Shown here one piece after another: positions 16,932 through 27,114 of a stretch of DNA of 64,000 nt (its first letter is position 1; the number at the start of each line of letters is the position of its first letter). The notes under the pieces are model-generated. The model ran no database searches. It was not told the origin of the DNA and saw only the letters and a list, made by a program, of their open reading frames with translations. The translations under genes and the position numbers were made by a program. The stretch is from Mucilaginibacter inviolabilis (GTDB taxonomy: Bacteria > Bacteroidota > Bacteroidia > Sphingobacteriales > Sphingobacteriaceae). Location: contig NZ_JAANAT010000002.1 in NCBI RefSeq assembly GCF_011089895.1, positions 434,001-498,000 on the forward strand, written 5' to 3'.

Positions 16932-19900
16932 ATGGACAGCAATAAAAAATACTGGAAAGGTTTAGAAGAACTAAACAGAACACCAGAATTTGTTGAGAAA
17001 AATAAAAACGAATTTGCCGAGCCTATTCCAATTGAGGAAATACTCAGCGGAAATGGTTTATCTGCTAAAACCCCACGTCGCGACTTTTTAAAGGCGCTTG
17101 GGTTTGGTGTAGGCGCGGTTACCCTGGCAGCTTGTCAGCGTGTACCTGTGCATAAATCAATTCCTTACCTTATAAAACCTGAAGAGGTTACACCTGGTGT
17201 AGCTAACTACTACTCTTCAAGTTACGAAGGACAGGCCATTTTGGTTAAAACACGTGAAGGTCGCCCTATTAAAGTAGAAGGTAACCCAAATGATATTTTT
17301 TCAAAAGGCGGCTTAAGCGCGCAGGCCCAGGCATCAGTTCTGGATCTGTATGACGTAAACCGTTTAAAAGATCCAAGACTAAATGGCTCTGAAGCCGGCT
17401 GGTCTGAGATTGATGCTTTTGTGATTAAAGAATTGGCCGCTATTAAAGCTGCTGGTAAAAATATCCGTTTGGTTACATCAAGCATCAATAGCCCTTCTAC
17501 TTTAGCTGTCATTGCCGACTTTATCAAGCAATACCCAACCGCTAAACATGTTACTTATGATGCCGTATCTTATACCGGTATTATACAAGCTAACCAAAAC
17601 AGCTTCGGTAAAGCCGTAATTCCACATTATAACTTTGATAAGGCTGATGTTATTGTAAGCTTCGGTGCAGATTTCCTGGGAACCTGGATCTCTGGCGAAG
17701 AGTTTACCCGTCAATACGTATCAAACCGTAACAACAAATCGCTGGAAAGCAAAAAGATGTCACGTCACATCCAGTTTGAAAGCGGAATGAGCCTTACCGG
17801 TACCAATGCTGATAACCGTTTAGCGATTAAACCTTCAGAAGAAGGCATCGCTATCATCAACTTATACAATGCTATTGCCGGTACTACGTTACCGGGCTCT
17901 AAAAAACTAAGCAGCAAAGCAGCAGAAAACGCTATCACTATTGCCGCTAAAGAATTGGTTGCAGCTAAAGGAAAAGCTTTAGTAGTAGCAGGTTCAAATG
18001 ATGTAGCTACTCAGGTTTTAGTAAATGCCATCAACTCATTATTGGGCAGCTATGGTACTACTATCGATCTGGACAACCCATCAAAACAATACACTGGCAA
18101 CGATGCGGAGTTTGTTGAGTTTGTGAATGAATTAGGTCGTGGTGAAGTTGCAGGTGTGTTATTCCTGAATGTTAACCCAGCTTACGATTACTTCAAAGCA
18201 AAAGAATTTAAAGACGCGCTGGCTAAAGCACGCCTGAGAGTATCTTTCGCAGATCATGATGATGAAACAGCTTTAGTATCCAATGTAATAGCGCCAAATC
18301 ACCATTACCTGGAGTCATGGGGCGATGCTAACGCAGCTGAAGGTTACTATACAGTTATACAGCCAACTATCAACCCGGTATATAACACCCGTCAGGCTGA
18401 GCACAGCTTACTGGTATGGGCACAAAACCCGGTAAAAGATTACTATACCTTTGTTCGTAACACCTGGAACGAAAGCCTGCTTGCTAAAGGCGGTTTATCT
18501 GGCCAAAAAGGCTGGGAAACCCTGCTGCAGACCGGTATGATCAAAGCTACACCAAACACTGCAGGTACTTACACCTTTAACCGTGATCTGAACGCTGTAG
18601 CACAAACCATTCTTACCCACAGCAGCTCAATTGCAGCTGGTGACGGCAAGTTTGAATTACAAGTTTATCAATCACCTGCAATAGGCGATGGTAAACGTGC
18701 TAACAATCCATGGTTACAGGAATTGCCAGATCCGGTTTCGAAAGTTACCTGGGATAACTTTGTGGCTGTTTCTGTTGCCGATATCAAGAAATTGAAACTG
18801 AGCGAAGGTGACGTGATCAAAGTAACTGCTAATGGTTACACAGTTGAGTTACCAGTACTGGCACAGCCGGGTCAGGCACAAGGCACTATATCAATAGCAG
18901 TTGGTTATGGTCGTACAAATGCCGGTCCGGTGGGAGATAACGTAGGTAAAAACGCGTTCCCTTTTTACAGCTTCCGTAACGGAACTTTCCAGACTACAGC
19001 TGTTGTTACCGAATTTACACCAACAGGTATTAAATCGCCGCTTGCGCAAACACAAACGCACCACTCTTACGAGGGACGTAGTGTTATTCGCGAAGCTAAA
19101 TTTACCGAATATAAAAAGAATCCGGCTGTACACAGCGGTAATGAAAAAGGCCATAAGAACTACGACGAGGAAAGCTTATGGGATGTACCAAGCCACGATC
19201 GTCCGGTTTATGACTGGGTTATGGCTATCGACTTAAACGCTTGTACCGGTTGCGGTGCCTGCGTGGTAGCTTGTAACGCAGAAAATAACATTCCTGTAGT
19301 TGGTAAAGACGAGGTACGCCGCCGTCGCGAAATGCACTGGATCCGTATCGATCGTTACTATAGCTACGAAGAAAAAGGCGAAAGCATTACCGAAGAATAC
19401 GAGATTGATAAATTAAAGGATGATGCTTTTGACAACGTAACTGTTGTGCATCAGCCGATGCTTTGCCAGCACTGTGACCACGCACCTTGCGAAACAGTTT
19501 GCCCGGTATTAGCAACCGTACACTCATCAGAAGGTTTAAACCAGATGGCTTACAACCGTTGTGTAGGTACCCGTTATTGCGCAAATAACTGCCCATACAA
19601 AGTGCGCCGCTTTAACTGGTTTAACTACTGGAACGATTCACGTTTTGATAACTACCTGAACAATGAGCATACTCAACTGGTGTTAAATCCGGATGTAGTT
19701 ACCCGTTTCCGCGGTGTAATGGAAAAATGCTCTATGTGCGTACAACGTATACAAGCTGGTAAATTGAAAGCCAAAATTGAAAAACGTCCGCTTAAAGATG
19801 GCGAAATCAAAATGGCTTGTCAGCAAACATGTTCTGCAAACGCTATTGTTTTTGGTAACAGAAACGATCCTAATTCAGAAGTTTCAAAAGCACTGAAGAG

Positions 19901-19994
19901 CGAAAGAACTTACTACGTGCTGGAAGAATTAAACGTACAGCCAGGTATCGGTTACCAGGTAAAAGTTAGAAACGCAGTTGAATTAGAGGCTTAA
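16932..19994 (+). CDS. actB: Alternative complex III subunit ActB (molybdopterin-like/Fe-S fusion)
   Basis: A 1020-residue periplasmic subunit that joins a molybdopterin-oxidoreductase-like domain (about 80-720) to an NrfC-like iron-sulfur domain (about 755-1000). A twin-arginine signal (R49-R50-D-F-L-K) precedes A-A-C68, so Tat export with possible lipid attachment is predicted. The Fe-S domain shows C-T-G-C-G-A-C, C-Q-H-C-D-H-A-P-C, C-V-G-T-R-Y-C-A-N-N-C and C-S-M-C with a later C-Q-Q-T-C, giving four clusters, one likely 3Fe-4S. Known ActB proteins lack molybdenum. It follows actA by 38 bases and is followed by actC. Confidence 0.94.
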   Translation: MDSNKKYWKGLEELNRTPEFVEKNKNEFAEPIPIEEILSGNGLSAKTPRRDFLKALGFGVGAVTLAACQRVPVHKSIPYLIKPEEVTPGVANYYSSSYEGQAILVKTREGRPIKVEGNPNDIFSKGGLSAQAQASVLDLYDVNRLKDPRLNGSEAGWSEIDAFVIKELAAIKAAGKNIRLVTSSINSPSTLAVIADFIKQYPTAKHVTYDAVSYTGIIQANQNSFGKAVIPHYNFDKADVIVSFGADFLGTWISGEEFTRQYVSNRNNKSLESKKMSRHIQFESGMSLTGTNADNRLAIKPSEEGIAIINLYNAIAGTTLPGSKKLSSKAAENAITIAAKELVAAKGKALVVAGSNDVATQVLVNAINSLLGSYGTTIDLDNPSKQYTGNDAEFVEFVNELGRGEVAGVLFLNVNPAYDYFKAKEFKDALAKARLRVSFADHDDETALVSNVIAPNHHYLESWGDANAAEGYYTVIQPTINPVYNTRQAEHSLLVWAQNPVKDYYTFVRNTWNESLLAKGGLSGQKGWETLLQTGMIKATPNTAGTYTFNRDLNAVAQTILTHSSSIAAGDGKFELQVYQSPAIGDGKRANNPWLQELPDPVSKVTWDNFVAVSVADIKKLKLSEGDVIKVTANGYTVELPVLAQPGQAQGTISIAVGYGRTNAGPVGDNVGKNAFPFYSFRNGTFQTTAVVTEFTPTGIKSPLAQTQTHHSYEGRSVIREAKFTEYKKNPAVHSGNEKGHKNYDEESLWDVPSHDRPVYDWVMAIDLNACTGCGACVVACNAENNIPVVGKDEVRRRREMHWIRIDRYYSYEEKGESITEEYEIDKLKDDAFDNVTVVHQPMLCQHCDHAPCETVCPVLATVHSSEGLNQMAYNRCVGTRYCANNCPYKVRRFNWFNYWNDSRFDNYLNNEHTQLVLNPDVVTRFRGVMEKCSMCVQRIQAGKLKAKIEKRPLKDGEIKMACQQTCSANAIVFGNRNDPNSEVSKALKSERTYYVLEELNVQPGIGYQVKVRNAVELEA

Positions 19995-20021
19995 AATTTT
20001 TATATACAGAGATTAAAATAT

Positions 20022-21494
20022 ATGGCATCTCATAGTGAATCAATAATAAGGGAACCGTTAATAACGGGTAAAGACATTACCTATGGTCAGATCACTGACG
20101 ATATATTACGTCCCGTAGAAAATATGCCGGGGAAAGCCTGGTGGATCGGTTTTACGGTAGCCTCGCTCGGAGCATTACTTTGGGTTGTTTCTATCAGCTA
20201 CACCTTCTGGTACGGAATTGGATCATGGGGACTAAACAAAACAGTAGGATGGGCCTGGGATATCACCGGTTTCGTATGGTGGGTAGGTATCGGTCACGCC
20301 GGTACACTGATTTCAGCCGTATTGTTACTGTTCCGTCAAAACTGGCGTAACTCCATTAACCGCTCGGCTGAGGCGATGACCATCTTCGCAGTAATTTGCG
20401 CAGCCACCTATATCGGTGCTCACATGGGTCGCCCGTGGATGGCTGTTTATTCATTGCCTTTACCAAACCAGTACGGCTCATTATGGGTTAACTTTAACTC
20501 ACCGCTGATCTGGGACGTATTCGCGATATCAACTTACTTTTCGGTTTCATTGGTGTTCTGGTATACTGGTTTATTGCCAGATATGGCCTCTATCCGTGAC
20601 CGTGCAACAGGCTTACGCCGCCGTATTTATTCGGTAGCTTCATTCGGCTGGACAGGTTCAGTTAAAACCTGGCAGCGTTTTGAAACCGTATCCTTAATAT
20701 TAGCAGGTTTATCAACGCCACTGGTACTTTCGGTACACACCATTGTATCCATGGACTTTGCAACCTCGCTTGAACCGGGATGGCACACTACCATTTTCCC
20801 TCCTTACTTCGTTGCGGGAGCTATCTTCTCAGGTTTTGCCATGGTGCAAACACTGTTACTGGTAACCCGTAAAGTATTAGGTCTGGAAAACTACATCACC
20901 ATGTTCCACATCGAATCGATGAACAAAATCATCCTGGTAACAGGTTCGGTAGTAGGCGTGGCGTATATCACTGAGTTCTTTATCGCCTACTATTCTGGTG
21001 GCGAGTACGAGCAATACACCTTCTTAAACAGGTTTATCGGTCCGTACTGGTGGGCTGCCTGTATGATGTACGGCTGTAACGTATTGATGACCCAGATGAT
21101 GTGGTCGAAAAAAGTTAGAACCAATATCCCAATTTCATGGGTACTATCTATCATTGTAAATATAGGTATGTGGTTTGAGCGTTTTGTGATCATCGTTGTA
21201 TCCTTACACCGCGATTACATTCCTTCAAGCTGGGCCATGTTTTACCCAACCTGGGTTGACGTAGGTGTGTTTGTTGGATCTATCGGTATATTCTTTACCA
21301 TGTTCCTGTTGTTCATCAGGGTAATGCCTTCTGTAGCTATTGCCGAAGTAAAATTACTATTGAAGAGCGCGAGTGAGCAGGCTAAGAAAAAACAAATTGC
21401 CGAAGGCCACCTTGATCCGGCTCACGTAGAATTCTACACGGATAATTTGATCAAGTTTGATAGTGTTGACCATTCTGAATACGAAAAAGCATAA
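20022..21494 (+). CDS. actC: Alternative complex III subunit ActC (NrfD-like)
   Basis: A 490-residue integral membrane protein of the NrfD/PsrC family, with about ten hydrophobic helices starting near residue 45. In alternative complex III, ActC is the main quinol-binding subunit next to the ActB iron-sulfur chain. Typical NrfD features appear: a W-V-G-I-G-H-A-G-T-L-I-S helix, the H-M-G-R-P-W loop and the S-V-H-T-I-V-S-M-D-F motif. Length agrees with known ActC. Gap to actB is 27 bases and to actD 5 bases. Confidence 0.93.
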   Translation: MASHSESIIREPLITGKDITYGQITDDILRPVENMPGKAWWIGFTVASLGALLWVVSISYTFWYGIGSWGLNKTVGWAWDITGFVWWVGIGHAGTLISAVLLLFRQNWRNSINRSAEAMTIFAVICAATYIGAHMGRPWMAVYSLPLPNQYGSLWVNFNSPLIWDVFAISTYFSVSLVFWYTGLLPDMASIRDRATGLRRRIYSVASFGWTGSVKTWQRFETVSLILAGLSTPLVLSVHTIVSMDFATSLEPGWHTTIFPPYFVAGAIFSGFAMVQTLLLVTRKVLGLENYITMFHIESMNKIILVTGSVVGVAYITEFFIAYYSGGEYEQYTFLNRFIGPYWWAACMMYGCNVLMTQMMWSKKVRTNIPISWVLSIIVNIGMWFERFVIIVVSLHRDYIPSSWAMFYPTWVDVGVFVGSIGIFFTMFLLFIRVMPSVAIAEVKLLLKSASEQAKKKQIAEGHLDPAHVEFYTDNLIKFDSVDHSEYEKA

Positions 21495-21499
21495 TAAAG

Positions 21500-22036
21500 A
21501 TGAGTAATACCAAATATATATTAGGCATTTTTGATGATCCCGATGATCTGATGCACGGGATTGACAAACTACAAAAAAATAGTGTTCCTATTTACGATGT
21601 TTACACGCCAATGCCTATCCACGGTATCGACGCTAAACTGGGTATCAAGGATTCCAGACTAGGTTACGCGGCCTTCATGTTCGGCTGTATGGGTGGTACA
21701 ACCATTTTTACTTTGGTTTATTACTTCCTGGTACATGACTGGCCAATGGACATCGGTGGTAAAAACTTTTTTGCCATCCCCGATTTTATCCCGGTAACTT
21801 TTGAGTGGACGGTATTATTCGCATCATACGGTATGGCATTTACCTTCTTTTTCGCTACGCACCTTTTCCCGGGTCGTGCGCCAAGAGTAATGGACCTGAG
21901 AGCTACCAACGATAAGTTTGTGATAGCTATTGACGCCAAAGGAAATATACCACACGAGGATATCAACACAATATTAAAAGAAGCAGGGGCAAGTGAAGTT
22001 AAGCATAACGACAGAAAATATGTTAGCTATGAATAA
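21500..22036 (+). CDS. actD: Alternative complex III subunit ActD (DUF3341)
   Basis: A 178-residue DUF3341 protein. The N-terminal soluble domain opens with Y-I-L-G-I-F-D-D-P-D-D-L, and the motif Y-T-P-M-P-I-H-G-I-D lies near residues 37-46. Two membrane helices (about 57-78 and 96-120) form a hairpin, followed by a cytoplasmic tail. ActD is a structural subunit on the cytoplasmic side of the complex. The stop overlaps the start of actE by 8 bases, a sign of translational coupling. Confidence 0.92.
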   Translation: MSNTKYILGIFDDPDDLMHGIDKLQKNSVPIYDVYTPMPIHGIDAKLGIKDSRLGYAAFMFGCMGGTTIFTLVYYFLVHDWPMDIGGKNFFAIPDFIPVTFEWTVLFASYGMAFTFFFATHLFPGRAPRVMDLRATNDKFVIAIDAKGNIPHEDINTILKEAGASEVKHNDRKYVSYE

Positions 22037-22604
22037 ATTTAGAATATTAGGAACAATAGTTATCATTATCGCTGCTTCGATTGTAGTAACGTCGTGCAAA
22101 GATAAAAGGAGTACCGGATGGGAGTACGCCCCTAATATGTATGAGCATATCGCATACGATCCGGATCAAAAGAACCCGAATTTTAAGGATGGCAAAACCG
22201 CACAGGTACCGCCAGCCGGAACTATACCGGTAGGCTTTACCAAGTTTGATTATCCTAATACAAAAGATGGATACGAACTGGCAAGCGTTGAAGTAAAAAG
22301 TGTACTGGCTCAGACCCAGCAAAACTTTGCCGATGGCAAAATATTGTTTGAACACTTTTGCTCTCCATGTCATGGTGTTAATGGTCAGGGTGATGGTTTG
22401 GTAACCCAACATGGTTATCCGCCGCCGCCATCATATTCAAAAGGCCAGTCATCACGTGGTGGTGCCATGAAAGACTTAACAGACGGTAAAATATATCATA
22501 CCATTACTTACGGTGTAAATGCAATGGGTTCATACGCTTCACAGCTGGCCCCTGAAGAACGCTGGAAAGTGATCATGTATGTTCACCATTTACAAACTTT
22601 ATAA
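22029..22604 (+). CDS. actE: Alternative complex III subunit ActE (monoheme lipoprotein)
   Basis: A 191-residue monoheme cytochrome c. The start at 22029 is preferred over in-frame ATGs at 21993 and 22020, since it opens a lipoprotein signal ending V-T-S-C. The heme site is C-S-P-C-H, followed by G-V-N-G-Q-G-D-G, and an axial methionine candidate lies in the G-V-N-A-M-G-S-Y segment. It is predicted to be anchored in the periplasmic leaflet next to ActA and ActB. It overlaps actD and lies 13 bases before actF. Confidence 0.92.
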   Translation: MNKFRILGTIVIIIAASIVVTSCKDKRSTGWEYAPNMYEHIAYDPDQKNPNFKDGKTAQVPPAGTIPVGFTKFDYPNTKDGYELASVEVKSVLAQTQQNFADGKILFEHFCSPCHGVNGQGDGLVTQHGYPPPPSYSKGQSSRGGAMKDLTDGKIYHTITYGVNAMGSYASQLAPEERWKVIMYVHHLQTL

Positions 22605-22617
22605 GAATTAGAACTGA

Positions 22618-23871
22618 ATGAATACTCATAATAGTTTAGACGAGCAATTTGTTTTTACCGGAAAGGCAAAAACATGGAGTTTAGCTGCCATAGCCCTGGG
22701 AGTTCTGGCCATAGCCCTTGGTTTTTTAACTAATCAGGGTGAGCGTACATTTGCCAATTTATTGCTCATGGGTTATTATTTTACCTGTGTTTGTACGGCT
22801 GGTGTATTTTTCTGCGCTTTGCAGTATGTAGCTCAGGCGGGCTGGTCGGCTTCATTGCTGCGCGTGCCTCAGGCATTTGCCAGGGTATTGCCTATAGCTG
22901 CTCTTATATTACTGGTTATTATTATAGCTGGTTTAAATTTAACACATCATACCGAAATTGAAGGTAAAGATGTAGTAGCCCCGTACTTATACAAAATATG
23001 GCACCAGGCCGGTGTTACCACACCCGGCAGCGAAAATTACGATCCTGTTTTAGCAGGAAAATCGGGATTTTTGAATATGCCTTTCTTCCTGATCCGCATC
23101 TTTGTATTTTTAGGTGCTTATATGACATTTGGCTGGTTACTGGCTAAATACTCTGAAACCGAAGATGAACTGGGTGGCCTATTCTACTATAAAAAGAGCT
23201 TCACCATTTCGGCTGCGTTCCTGGTAATCTTCGGATTTACTCAACCCGTATTTTCTTTTGATGTAATCATGTCATTAGAGGCGCACTGGTTCTCTACCAT
23301 GTTTGGTTGGTACAATTTCGCGGCCATGTGGGTAAGCTGTTTATCAGTGATTACCTTAACCATTATATTATTAAGGTCTGCTGGATATATGCAATGGGTT
23401 ACACAGGATCACCTGCACAACCTGGGCCAGTTAATGTTCGGCTTCTCTATATTCTGGACTTATGTATGGTTTGCGCAGTTCTTACTGATCTATTACGCTA
23501 ACATTCCTGAAGAAAGTGTTTACTTCCTGAAAAGATGGGAGCCTGAATTTAAGCCATGGTTCTGGTTAAATATCGTGATCAACTTTTTATCGCCTTTGCT
23601 GATCATCATGTCTCGCGATTCAAAACGTACCACAAGCGTATTGAAAGCAACCTGTATCATCCTGATTGTAGGTCACTGGTTAGATTACTTTATTATGATT
23701 ATGCCAGGTACTGTTGGTGATAAAGTTGGATTTTTCTATATCGAAGTAGGTGTAGCCGTAGGATTTGCCGGATTGTTTACTTATTTGATGCTGAATGCTT
23801 TAAGTAAATTCAAATCGCTTATTCCTAAAAAACATCCGTTCCTGCAGGAGAGCCTTCATCATCACATATAA
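22618..23871 (+). CDS. actF: Alternative complex III subunit ActF (NrfD-like)
   Basis: A 417-residue integral membrane protein with about ten predicted helices, homologous to ActC but shorter. ActF lies in the membrane part of alternative complex III and has been proposed to take part in quinol binding or proton movement. It carries the typical F-T-Q-P-V-F-S-F-D-V-I-M-S-L-E helix and the following H-W-F-S-T-M-F-G-W-Y. It closes the act group; cox subunit II starts within 50 bases, so both complexes are made from one transcript. Confidence 0.92.
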   Translation: MNTHNSLDEQFVFTGKAKTWSLAAIALGVLAIALGFLTNQGERTFANLLLMGYYFTCVCTAGVFFCALQYVAQAGWSASLLRVPQAFARVLPIAALILLVIIIAGLNLTHHTEIEGKDVVAPYLYKIWHQAGVTTPGSENYDPVLAGKSGFLNMPFFLIRIFVFLGAYMTFGWLLAKYSETEDELGGLFYYKKSFTISAAFLVIFGFTQPVFSFDVIMSLEAHWFSTMFGWYNFAAMWVSCLSVITLTIILLRSAGYMQWVTQDHLHNLGQLMFGFSIFWTYVWFAQFLLIYYANIPEESVYFLKRWEPEFKPWFWLNIVINFLSPLLIIMSRDSKRTTSVLKATCIILIVGHWLDYFIMIMPGTVGDKVGFFYIEVGVAVGFAGLFTYLMLNALSKFKSLIPKKHPFLQESLHHHI

Positions 23872-23919
23872 TAATTGTTATTTTTGCAACAAAATACAGA
23901 ATACCAAACTGACATTAAA

Positions 23920-25107
23920 ATGGGATTCAGAAAACTTATAAATTCTAAAACATTACTATCGTTTATCACAGCGTTTATGCTTTTGGGCACAAACCTGTTG
24001 ATGGCGCAAACAGAGGCAGCAGCAACTACCGGTGGGCAAGCTGATGCTCCCCAGGTTGATTGGACTGGTGTTGCGTACTATTTGCTATTATTTTTCCTGG
24101 TATGCCTTGGCGTAGCTGTAATAGGCAAAATTCTGAAGATATACGATCTTACGCTTAAAATACAAGGCAAAAAGGGAATGAAATGGAACACAGTAATGGC
24201 AGTAATTTGCCTGGTGTTCCTGATAGCAGGCTTATACGGCGCTTACTGGTCGTTCACGGTACAGGGTAGCATGACCCTGCCTGAGGCTGCATCTGAACAT
24301 GGTGTTAAAATTGATGAGATGTTTACCGTCACTACAGTTTTAACCATGATTGTGTTTTTTATTACCCAGATATTGTTGTTTACATTCTTGTTTAACTACA
24401 GGCATTCAGACAAACGCCGTGCACACTTCTTACCGCACAACAATACCATTGAAAAAGTTTGGACAATTGCTCCGGCTATCGTTTTAACTGTATTGGTGGT
24501 GTTTGGCTTTTTTACCTGGCAAAAAATAATGAATACTACCGATACCAAAGGCGATATCAACATTGATATTACCGGTCATCAGTTTGCATGGGAGCTTCGC
24601 TACCCTGGTAAAGATGGGGTATTGGGGCCTAAAGATTTCAGAATGGTATCTGCGGCTAATAAACTAGGTGTTAACTTCAAAAAACGCAGCAGCTTTGATG
24701 ATTTACAGGTTGATACCATGTACCTGCCGGTAAACAAATCAATCAGGTTAAACATCCAGGCATTAGACGTGATTCACTCTGTTTACATGCCTCACTTCAG
24801 GGTACAGCTTAATGCGGTTCCGGGGTTACCAACCTTCTTTAAGTTTACCCCAACCATTACTACCGCGCAAATGCGCACCCAGCTTGACGATCCTAAATTT
24901 GAATACCTGGTTTATTGCAATAAAATATGCGGTGGCGGTCACTATAACATGCAAAAAGTTGTACGTGTAGTTACCGAAGCTGAATACCAGGCCTGGCTGT
25001 CAAGGCAAAAACCTTACTTGAGCGATGCTTTAAGAAAAGAATTACATTTTGCCGCTGCGGATCAGCCAAAAACAGAGTCACAAAATAGGTTAGCGTTAAA
25101 TAATTAA
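23920..25107 (+). CDS. Cytochrome c oxidase subunit II
   Basis: A 395-residue subunit carrying the CuA electron-entry centre. The start at 23920 (M-G-F-R-K) is chosen over 23875 because it opens a signal-like helix. Hydrophobic segments lie near residues 12-30, 48-72, 85-107, 135-160 and 180-200, more than the two of a standard subunit II. The cupredoxin domain has the ligand set C-N-K-I-C-G-G-G-H-Y-N-M. No cytochrome c domain is fused at the C-terminus, so electrons must arrive from elsewhere, plausibly ActA or ActE. Confidence 0.92.
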   Translation: MGFRKLINSKTLLSFITAFMLLGTNLLMAQTEAAATTGGQADAPQVDWTGVAYYLLLFFLVCLGVAVIGKILKIYDLTLKIQGKKGMKWNTVMAVICLVFLIAGLYGAYWSFTVQGSMTLPEAASEHGVKIDEMFTVTTVLTMIVFFITQILLFTFLFNYRHSDKRRAHFLPHNNTIEKVWTIAPAIVLTVLVVFGFFTWQKIMNTTDTKGDINIDITGHQFAWELRYPGKDGVLGPKDFRMVSAANKLGVNFKKRSSFDDLQVDTMYLPVNKSIRLNIQALDVIHSVYMPHFRVQLNAVPGLPTFFKFTPTITTAQMRTQLDDPKFEYLVYCNKICGGGHYNMQKVVRVVTEAEYQAWLSRQKPYLSDALRKELHFAAADQPKTESQNRLALNN

Positions 25108-25125
25108 TATAGAAAGAGAAGCGAT

Positions 25126-27015
25126 ATGTCAACATTAGCAGTTCACGACCACGGAGTAGCACATCACGACGATCACGGTCACGAACATCATCATAACCAA
25201 TCGTTCCTGTCTAAATACGTATTTAGTATGGATCATAAAATGATTGCCAAGCAATTCCTGATCACAGGGATTACCATGGCAGTTATTGCAATGATATTGT
25301 CTATTTTGTTCAGGATCCAGTTAGCTTATCCTGATAAAACTTTTCCATTGTTAACCACATTGTTAGGTCGTTTTGCACCTAACGGTCGTATAAGTGCCGA
25401 TTTTTATCTGTCACTGGTTACCATCCACGGTACCATCATGGTATTCTTTGTGTTAACAGCCGGCTTGAGCGGTACTTTTGCCAACTTGCTGATACCTCTT
25501 CAGGTTGGTGCACGTGATATGGCATCTCCGTTTATGAACATGTTATCGTACTGGTTCTTCTTTTTAGCCAGTGTGGTGATGTTATCATCATTCCTAGTTC
25601 AAAAGGGGCCTGCCAGCGGTGGTTGGACAATCTATCCACCCCTATCTGCATTGCCAAAAGCGATGCCGGGTTCGGGTGAGGGTATGACCCTTTGGTTAAT
25701 CAGTATGGTAATGTTCGTAGCATCCTCTTTAATGGGTGGTATCAACTACGTAAGTACTGTATTAAATATGCGTACAAAAGGTATGGACCTTTGGAAAATG
25801 CCTTTAACCATCTGGGCTTTATTCCTTACCGCTATATTAGGTATCCTGGCATTCCCTGTGTTAGTAGCAGGTGTTGTGTTATTGATATTTGACCGTAGCT
25901 TTGGTACCAGCTTCTACCTGTCAGACATTGTGCTGAACGGTGTACAACAACCATACGAGGGTGGTAGCCCAATCTTGTTCCAGCACTTGTTCTGGTTCCT
26001 GGGTCACCCAGAGGTGTATATCGTAATTATGCCGGCGATGGGTATCTCTTCAGAAGTAATGTCTGTAAACTCACGTAAACCGATCTTCGGTTACCACGCG
26101 ATGGTTTACTCTTTAATAGGTATTACCGTACTATCATTTATCGTATGGGGTCACCACATGTTTGTTACGGGTATGAATCCGTTCCTGGGCGGTGTGTTCA
26201 TGATCACTACCCTGATCATCGCGGTACCATCTGCAGTAAAAACATTTAACTGGCTGGCTACTTTATGGCGCGGTAATATCAGGTTTACGCCTGCTATGCT
26301 GTTCGCTATCGGTATGGTGTCATTCTTTATCTCAGGTGGTTTAACAGGTATATTCCTGGGTAATGCTGCATTGGATATTAACCTGCACGATACTTACTTT
26401 GTGGTAGCTCACTTCCACCTGGTAATGGGGTCGGCAGCTATATTTGGTATGCTTGCCGGTGTTTACCACTGGTTCCCTAAAATGTTCGGAAAAATGATGG
26501 ACGAGAAATTGGGCTATCTGCACTTCTGGTTAACCTTTATTGGTGCTTACCTGGTGTTTTTCCCAATGCACTTTATGGGTCTTGATGGTGTGCCACGCCG
26601 TTACTATGCCTTTACCGAGTTTGTAAGCATGCAGCGCTGGTTAACTGTAAATACCTTTATTACATGGGCGGCTATTATGGCAGCTTGTGCACAGGTAGCA
26701 TTCTTGTATAACTTCATCTCTTCTATATTCATTGGTAAAAAAGCTACTCAGAATCCATGGGAATCAAATACCCTGGAATGGACAACTCCTGTTGAACACT
26801 TACACGGTAACTGGCCTGGCGAAATACCAACTGTGTACCGTTGGCCATATGATTACAGCAAGCCTGGTGCCGAAGAAGATTATATCCCTCAAACAGTTCC
26901 TTTCTCTCAAACCATGAGCTCAAACTTACCTCATGACTTTGAAGATAACCCTAAAGGTTTAGAAGAACTGAACAAGTTTAACAGTACGCTGAAAGCAAAC
27001 GAACAAGTAAAATAA
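25126..27015 (+). CDS. Cytochrome c oxidase subunit I
   Basis: A 629-residue catalytic subunit of an aa3-type heme-copper oxidase that reduces oxygen and pumps protons. The His-rich N-terminus is followed by 12 or more helices. Key motifs are I-H-G-T-I-M-V-F (low-spin heme ligand region), F-W-F-L-G-H-P-E-V-Y (CuB His and cross-linked Tyr), W-G-H-H-M-F (CuB histidines) and H-D-T-Y-F-V-V-A-H-F-H (heme ligands). The H-P-E-V-Y tyrosine places it in the A-type oxidases. It lies 18 bases after subunit II. Confidence 0.96.
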   Translation: MSTLAVHDHGVAHHDDHGHEHHHNQSFLSKYVFSMDHKMIAKQFLITGITMAVIAMILSILFRIQLAYPDKTFPLLTTLLGRFAPNGRISADFYLSLVTIHGTIMVFFVLTAGLSGTFANLLIPLQVGARDMASPFMNMLSYWFFFLASVVMLSSFLVQKGPASGGWTIYPPLSALPKAMPGSGEGMTLWLISMVMFVASSLMGGINYVSTVLNMRTKGMDLWKMPLTIWALFLTAILGILAFPVLVAGVVLLIFDRSFGTSFYLSDIVLNGVQQPYEGGSPILFQHLFWFLGHPEVYIVIMPAMGISSEVMSVNSRKPIFGYHAMVYSLIGITVLSFIVWGHHMFVTGMNPFLGGVFMITTLIIAVPSAVKTFNWLATLWRGNIRFTPAMLFAIGMVSFFISGGLTGIFLGNAALDINLHDTYFVVAHFHLVMGSAAIFGMLAGVYHWFPKMFGKMMDEKLGYLHFWLTFIGAYLVFFPMHFMGLDGVPRRYYAFTEFVSMQRWLTVNTFITWAAIMAACAQVAFLYNFISSIFIGKKATQNPWESNTLEWTTPVEHLHGNWPGEIPTVYRWPYDYSKPGAEEDYIPQTVPFSQTMSSNLPHDFEDNPKGLEELNKFNSTLKANEQVK

Positions 27016-27026
27016 TTTTAGTGGTA

Positions 27027-27085
27027 AGTAGTGAGTGGTGAGTTTGAGTTATGAGTTTTTAATCGGAAACTCACCACTCACTACT
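27027..27085. repeat. Perfect 19-base inverted repeat of GTGAGTGGT-type units
   Basis: The arm at 27027-27045 is the exact complement of 27067-27085, with 21 bases between. Further partial units extend both ways, from 27021 to about 27100. It lies between oxidase subunit I and ctaA, and may attenuate or process the long operon transcript. Confidence 0.8.
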
Positions 27086-27114
27086 CACCACTCACTGTTA
27101 TCTACTCTCCATTC

